Below are positions 1 to 6,700 of a stretch of DNA of 8,408 nucleotides, one piece after another. The stretch is from Nitrosospira sp. Its GTDB lineage: Bacteria > Pseudomonadota > Gammaproteobacteria > Burkholderiales > Nitrosomonadaceae. The stretch covers positions 1-8,408 of the forward strand of contig JAKDLC010000074.1 in NCBI GenBank assembly GCA_030453055.1, given 5' to 3'. Below the pieces are notes generated by a model. It was given only the letters and a program-made list of their open reading frames with translations. It was not told the DNA's origin and ran no database searches. The first letter of the stretch is position 1, and each line of letters opens with the position of its first letter. Position numbers and translations under genes: made by a program.

Positions 1-750
1 GCTTACTGGCAAGGTCTGGCGGATACGCCTGTTTCACTTCCCCGAGACGATCCACAAGGTCCGAACAGTGTCCTTCACCAGGCCAGCGTCATCCTCAGAC
101 TCGACCGGGCGCAAACGCAGGCGTTGCTCAAGCAAGCCCCCGCTGCCTACCGTACCCAGGTTAACGACCTGTTGCTCGCGGCATTGGGAAGCGCCTTATG
201 CCGGTGGAGCGGGCACGAAAAAATCCTGGTCGATCTGGAGGGTCATGGACGCGAAGATTTGTATGCAGACATCGATCTTTCGCAAACGGTGGGCTGGTTT
301 ACCAGCCTTTACCCGGTGATCCTCGATCCATCCGGTGATTTGGATCAGAGGCTCAAGCGCATCAAGGAGAACTTGCGGCAAATACCCAATAAGGGCTTGG
401 GCTACGGCTTATTCAAATATCATGGAACGCCGCAACAGCGGCAAGCGCTGGCAGCCTTGCCCAAGGCGGAGGTGGTCTTCAACTATCTGGGGCAGTTTGA
501 TGCCGGTTTTGACGAAGCATCGTGGACGCTGGCGCCCGAGCCCGTGGGCGATTTAATGGATGCCGCCGTGTCGCCGCGTCATGACCTTTCCATAAATGGA
601 CACGTCTACGAAGGTGAGTTGAGCCTGGACGTGGCCTATAGCACTGCTCGCTATGCCAAAGCCACGATTGAAGCGTTTGTAAAAACCTGGCGGGTCGCGC
701 TTGAAGCGCTGATTGTCCATTGCACCAACGGCGTTTGCGGTGTGACCCCA
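1..750 (+). other. Epimerisation (E) domain, C-terminal half
   Basis: E domains convert the carrier-bound L-aminoacyl or peptidyl residue to an L/D mixture, so the residue added by the module upstream of the window should be D. The later E motifs are all visible in order: RTQVNDLLL (from base 151), EGHGRE (238-255), VGWFTSLYPV (289-318), PNKGLGYG (385-408) and FNYLGQFD (478-501). The Glu of EGHGRE (residue 80) corresponds to the catalytic Glu known in gramicidin synthetase. The HHxxxDG half of the active site, and the A and PCP domains of this module, lie upstream. The segment after it contains TPSDFPLA (about 745-768), a typical E-to-C linker. The domain type is clear; its boundary is approximate. 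Confidence 0.93.
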
Positions 751-3700
751 TCGGATTTCCCACTGGCCCGGATCACGCAGCATGAGTTGAACAGCCTGCC
801 TATCCCCATCGAGCAGCTTGAGGACCTTTATCCGCTTTCGCCGATGCAGTCGGGAATGCTATTTCACAGCGTATATGATACGGATGGCGGCGTCTACCTC
901 AACCAGCTGAGAGTGGATATCGAGGGGCTGGAGGTCAAGCGGTTCAAAGCCGCATGGCAGGTTGCAATGGAGCGCCATGACGTGTTGCGCACCGGTTTTC
1001 TACATCAGGGCGCCACCCCTTTGCAATGGGTGGCGAAGACCGTCGAGCTGCCGTTCGTGGAATATGATTGGCGGAATCACCTCCTTGCGAATCGGGAGCA
1101 GGATCTCGATGCGCTGGCTCAGTCGGAACACGCTCGCGGCTTCGATCTGGCGAAGCCGCCGTTAATGCGGCTGGCATTGGTACGCCTCGCGGACGGCAGG
1201 CATCACGTCATCTGGACAATCCATCATCTGCTGCTGGATGGCTGGAGTACTTCCCAACTGATGGGTGAAGTACTGCGGCATTATGACGGCGGTGCGCTGC
1301 CGCCATCACGGGGCCGCTATCGCGACTTCATCGGGTGGCTCCATGCCCGCGATACGAATGCTTCGGAAGCCTACTGGCGAGAGCGATTACGCGGCATAAC
1401 GGCGCCCATCCGGCTAGCCGATACCGGGTCGCCCCTTCCTGAAAATACCGCCTATGGCGAACACGTCAGTGAACTTGAGCGAACCGTTACCGAGGGTTTA
1501 ATCGAGTTCGCGAGGCATGCACGAATCACTGTCAATACCTTGGTACAGGCGGCCTGGGCGCTGCTGCTCAATCGTTATACCGGCCAGCAAACCGTCATCT
1601 TCGGTGCAACCGTTGCCGGCAGGCCGGCGGACCTGCCGGAAGCCGAGCGATTGCTGGGACTTTTCATCAATACGTTGCCCGTGGTTGCAACCCTCAAGCC
1701 GGAACAGGAGACAGGCGCATGGCTGCGGGATTTGCAAGCGCAGAATCTGGCTTTGCGTGAACACGAACATACGCCTTTGTACGAAATTCAGCGCTGGATG
1801 GGCCAGAGCGGCCAAGGGTTGTTCGATAGTATCCTGGTATTCGAGAACTACCCGATTGATAAGGCTTTGCAGCAATCCGGCATGGGCGGGCTCGTCTTTT
1901 CCGAAGTCCGAAACCGGGAGACTTCCAATTATCCGATGATGGTATCGGTAATGCGGTCCGACGTACTGTGCCTGCACTACGGTTACGCTTGCGCGCATTT
2001 CTCGAAGGCCGCGGTGGATAGCATTGCGGCGCGGATGAATAGGCTGCTCCACGAGATCACGCGAAGCGCAACGCGGCAATTGGGCGACATCGATCTTCTC
2101 AGTGAAGCCGAGCGGGCGCAACTCGATGCCTGGGGGGTCAACGCACAGCGCTATGCGGACGCCGAGCCCGTGCACCGGTTGATCGAACGGCGGGTAGAGG
2201 CCTGTCCCGACGCGGTCGCGCTGATCTTTGGCGACACTGAATTGAGCTATGCCGAGTTGAACCGGCGTGCAAACCGGTTGGCGCACCGCTTGATCGCCCT
2301 TGGCGTCAAGCCCGAGACGAAGGTGGGCATCGCGGTGGAGCGTTCCAGCGAAATGATCGTCGGCCTGCTGGCGATCCTCAAGACCGGGGGCGCCTATGTG
2401 CCGCTGGATCCGGCGTACCCGCGGGAGCGCCTGCACTACATGGTGACCGACAGCGCCATGGGCATGCTGTTGACGCAAAGCCATATTCGGGCGCGCATTC
2501 CCTGTTCCCCGGAATGCACGGTGCTGGAACTGGACACGCTGGACGTGAGCGGGGAGGCGGCGGGCAACCCTGAAGTGTCCCCGCACGGCGATAACCTTGC
2601 CTATGTCATCTATACCTCCGGCTCCACCGGCAAGCCCAAGGGCGTGGCCCTGCCGCACCATGCCCTGGCCGAACATGCCCAGGGAGCGATCGGCCTCTTT
2701 GGTCTGAGCGCCGCCGACCGGATGTTGCTGTTTTCCACCATCAATTTTGACAGTTTCATTGATCAATTTTTTCCGCCTTTATGCGCGGGTGCGGCGATCG
2801 TGTTGAGCGGTCCCCAGCTATGGGACAGCGACACCTTCTATCGCGAGCTGATTGATCAACGCATCACGGTCGCGGACCTTACCACGGCCTACTGGTTTTT
2901 GCTGGCCCAGGACTTTGCCAGGCAGGGTCCACGGGACTATGGGGTGTTGCGGCAGGTGCATGCGGGGGGCGAAGCCATGTCGCCCGAAGGCATCAAAGCC
3001 TGGCGTGAGGCTGGACTCGGCGGCATTACCCTGCTTAATCTGTATGGCCCGACCGAGGCAACCGTGACGGCCGCCGCGCTGGATTGCGGCAGCTATTCGA
3101 GCGATGATTCCATGTCGATGCAGGTGGCTATTGGCAGTCCGCTTGCGGGGCGCAATATTTATCTGCTGGATGCCAATCTCACCCCTGTTTCGCCCGGAAT
3201 TCCAGGCGAGCTCTGCATTGGAGGGGATCTGCTGGCGCGCGGCTATCTCCATCGAGGCGGGCTGACGGCGGAGTGTTTCGTGGCCGATCCCTTCGATGAG
3301 AAGGGAGGGCGGCTGTACCGCACCGGAGACCTGGCGAGATGGCGCGCGGATGGGCAGATCGAGTATCTGGGGCGTCTGGACCATCAGGTCAAGATTCGAG
3401 GCTTCCGCATTGAACTGGGCGAAATCGAAGCGCAGTTGCTTCTACAGCCGGAGATCAGGGAAGCCGTGGTGGTTGCGGGGGAAGGGCCCGGTGTAACAGG
3501 AGGCGCCAGGCTGGTGGCGTATGTTTCTCCGCAAACGGGCGCCGGCATTGACAATGCCACGCTGCGCGAGGCGCTGGGCGAGGCGCTGCCGGACTACATG
3601 ATTCCCTCGGCGATCGTGGTGCTGGACAGCCTGCCGCTGAACCCGAACGGCAAGGTGGATCGCAAGGCACTGCCCGAGCCGGAATTTGCCAACGTCGACC

Positions 3701-6700
3701 ACTACGAGGCCCCGCAGGGTGAGGTGGAGGAAGCGCTGGCCGGCATCTGGGCCGAGGTGCTGGGTGTGGGACAGGTGGGGCGCAATGACAACTTCTTCGA
3801 ACTGGGCGGAGATTCCATCCTCTGTCTTCAGATCGTGATCAAAGCGCGCCGTGCCGGATGGAAGATCACCCCCCGGCAACTGTTCGAACGGCAGACCATC
3901 GCCGTGCTGGCGGAGATGGCTGAAACCATGCAGGAACCGGTCGTGGCGGCGGCTGAACCCGCGAGAGGTTATCTGCACGACTATCTGGATGTGGAAGCGA
4001 TTGCCGCGCTGCCATTCGGAGCCAATGAAATCGAGGATATTTACCCGCTGGCGCCCATCCAGGAAGGGATGCTGTTTCACACCCTGGAAGCACCGGGCAA
4101 TGGACTCTACGTAACCCAGCTCAGTGTTGCGGTGGAGGGTCTTGAGCCCGCGCGCCTGGTGGACGCCTGGCGAGCCATGGTGGCGCGGCATGCGGTATTG
4201 CGCACGGGTTTTCTGTGGCAAGCCGGGCTGGCGCGCCCGCTGCAGATCGTATTCAAGCAGGCCGATACGCCCGTTGTTCAGTTGGATTGGCGTGGCCTGG
4301 ACGGGCTGGAATCGCGGCTTGCCGCTTACGCGGACGAGGACTTGAAGCGCGAATTTGATTTCCTCACCCCGCCGGTAGCCCGGTTGAGTCTGATCCGCCT
4401 GCGTGAAGATTGCTATCAACTTGTCTGGACGAAGCACCACATCCTGCTGGACGGCTGGGGCGACTCCCTGCTGATCAGCGATTGGCTGCGCTGCTATGCC
4501 GGCGAAACACTGACCGCGCCCGGACCGGGTTACGGTCATTATGTGCACTGGCTTGCGCAACAGGATGCAAAAGCGACCCAGGCTTTCTGGAAAAGCGAGC
4601 TCGAACGCGTCGAGGGCGCGACCCTGCTATCGAACGCGCTTCGCATGGCGGGGAGCGCAGACAACGCAGACAAGCGAACCGGCTACGCGCAGATCTATAC
4701 CCATTTGGGTGTTGAAGAAACTTCCCGTTTGCAGGAATTTGTGCAGCGAGAGCGCGTCACCTTTAACACCCTCGTGCAGGCGGCATGGGGACTGCTTCTG
4801 CAACGCTACACCGGAAAGGATACGGTGGTATTCGGGGTGACCGTGGCGGGCAGGTCGCCCAACCTGCCGAAAGCTGATGAGATTCTCGGATTGTTCATCA
4901 ATACCATTCCGGTTCCGGTGGAGCGGCGGAGCGATTTGACGGTGAGTGCGCATCTCGCCATGCTGCAAAGCGCCAATGCAAGGCTGCGCGAACACGAACA
5001 TACCGCGCTGGCCGACATCCAGCGCTGGGCAGGCGCGCCCGGACAGCCTCTTTTCGACAGTATCGTCGTGTTCGAGAACTATCCCATCGCCGAGACGCTG
5101 CGCGGTAATGAGCGATACGGTCTTCATTTTGGCGATATCGAAGGCAAGGGCCTGACCGGCTACGCGATGGACTTGCAGGTCATCGTCGGCGATACGCTGG
5201 AAATCGAATATTCTTACGGACGAAATGATTTTACCGATGACTTCGTACTGGAACTGCGAAGCCACATGGAATTTCTGCTGCGGGAAATGATGGCCCATCC
5301 GCAGCAGCCGCTGGGCGAACTGGCGTGGATGGGAACCCAGGCGCTCGATCAGGTGATTGCTTTGGGATGCAATCCACCGGCATCCGACGTGCCGGCGCTT
5401 GTCTCGGCGCGTCCGCGTGAACCAGTGCATTGCCTGATCGAGCACAATGCCCTGGTGCAACCGGACGCCATCGCGCTACTGATGGCTGAGCAGGAGCTTT
5501 CCTACGGTGAACTCAACATCAGGGCGAACCGGCTTGCGCACCGCCTGATCAATATGGGTGTCGGCCCGGAAGTCCGGGTGGGTGTGGCGATGGAGCGCTC
5601 GCTCGACGTGATCGTGGCGCTGCTCGCCGTGCTCAAGGCGGGGGGCGCGTACGTGCCGCTGGATCCGGAATATCCGGTTGACCGGCTTTCATTCATGACG
5701 CAAGACAGCGCGCTGTCGCTCCTGATCACGCAGAGCAAACTGCTGTCCAGACTTGAGAAAATCGCCGGCGTGCTCATGCTGGCGCTGGATTCGGCCGATC
5801 TTGCGGCTGAGTCCGATTCGAACCCGGAAATCCCGGTCAACGAGCATAACCTCGCCTATGTCATTTACACGTCCGGCTCCACGGGGCTTCCCAAAGGCGT
5901 GGCGGTAACACATGGTCCGCTGGCGATGCACTGCCGGGCCACCGCCGAAATTTATGGCATGGGCTTGCATTCCTGTGAATTGCTGTTCATGTCGTTTTCG
6001 TTCGACGGCGCCCATGAACGTTGGCTTACCGCGCTCACCGTCGGCGCCGGGCTGGCCGTGCGCGATCAGGAATTGTGGACCGCCGAACAGACCTACGACG
6101 CACTGCGCCGCTATGGCATTACCAATGCCGCGTTTCCGCCTGCCTACCTGGGGCAGGTGGCAGAATGGGCGGCGCCCCGTGGCGATCCGCCCCCGGTGGA
6201 ACTCTACGTATTCGGCGGGGAAGCCATGCCCAAGGCCTCCTACGACCTGATCCGCCAGACACTGCGGCCGCGTATTCTGATCAACGGCTATGGGCCGACC
6301 GAGACGGTGGTGACGCCGTTGATCTGGAAGACCGAGGCCGGCAAGAGCTTCGATTGCGTATATGCGCCCATCGGCCGTCCGGTGGGCGAGCGTACCGCCT
6401 ATGTGCTGGATGCCGACATGCAGCCTGTATTCATGGGCATTGTCGGTGAGCTCTATATCGGCGGCTATGGACTGGCGCGCGGCTATCTGGGACGCGCCGC
6501 TTTGACGGCTGAACGCTTCGTCGCGGATCCGTTCGATGCTAACGGCGGCCGGCTCTATCGCACCGGGGATCTGGTGCGGTGGTTGGATGACGGCAATATC
6601 GAGTACATCGGCCGCGCCGATCATCAGGTGAAGATTCGTGGATTTCGCATCGAGCCGGGTGAGATCGAGGCTTGCCTGCGTGGCATAACGGGGTTGGCTG

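Noticed and set aside
124..126. ATG at 124 as the NRPS start
   Set aside because: It lies inside the epimerisation domain. The same frame is open and reads as E-domain sequence from base 1 (AYWQGL onward), so the gene starts upstream of the window.
68..319. Small plus-strand open frame in another reading frame
   Set aside because: It overlaps conserved E-domain coding sequence, and its translation is Ser/Arg-rich without any recognisable motif.
1498..2766. 422-residue open frame on the minus strand
   Set aside because: It is antisense to the C1-A1 region, where the plus frame shows complete NRPS motifs. It has no recognisable domain, and long antisense frames are expected in GC-rich DNA.
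3930..4060. Dual condensation/epimerisation domain at C2
   Set aside because: The N-terminal HHxxxxGD motif that marks dual domains was not found before or near the YPLAPIQEGMLFH motif.
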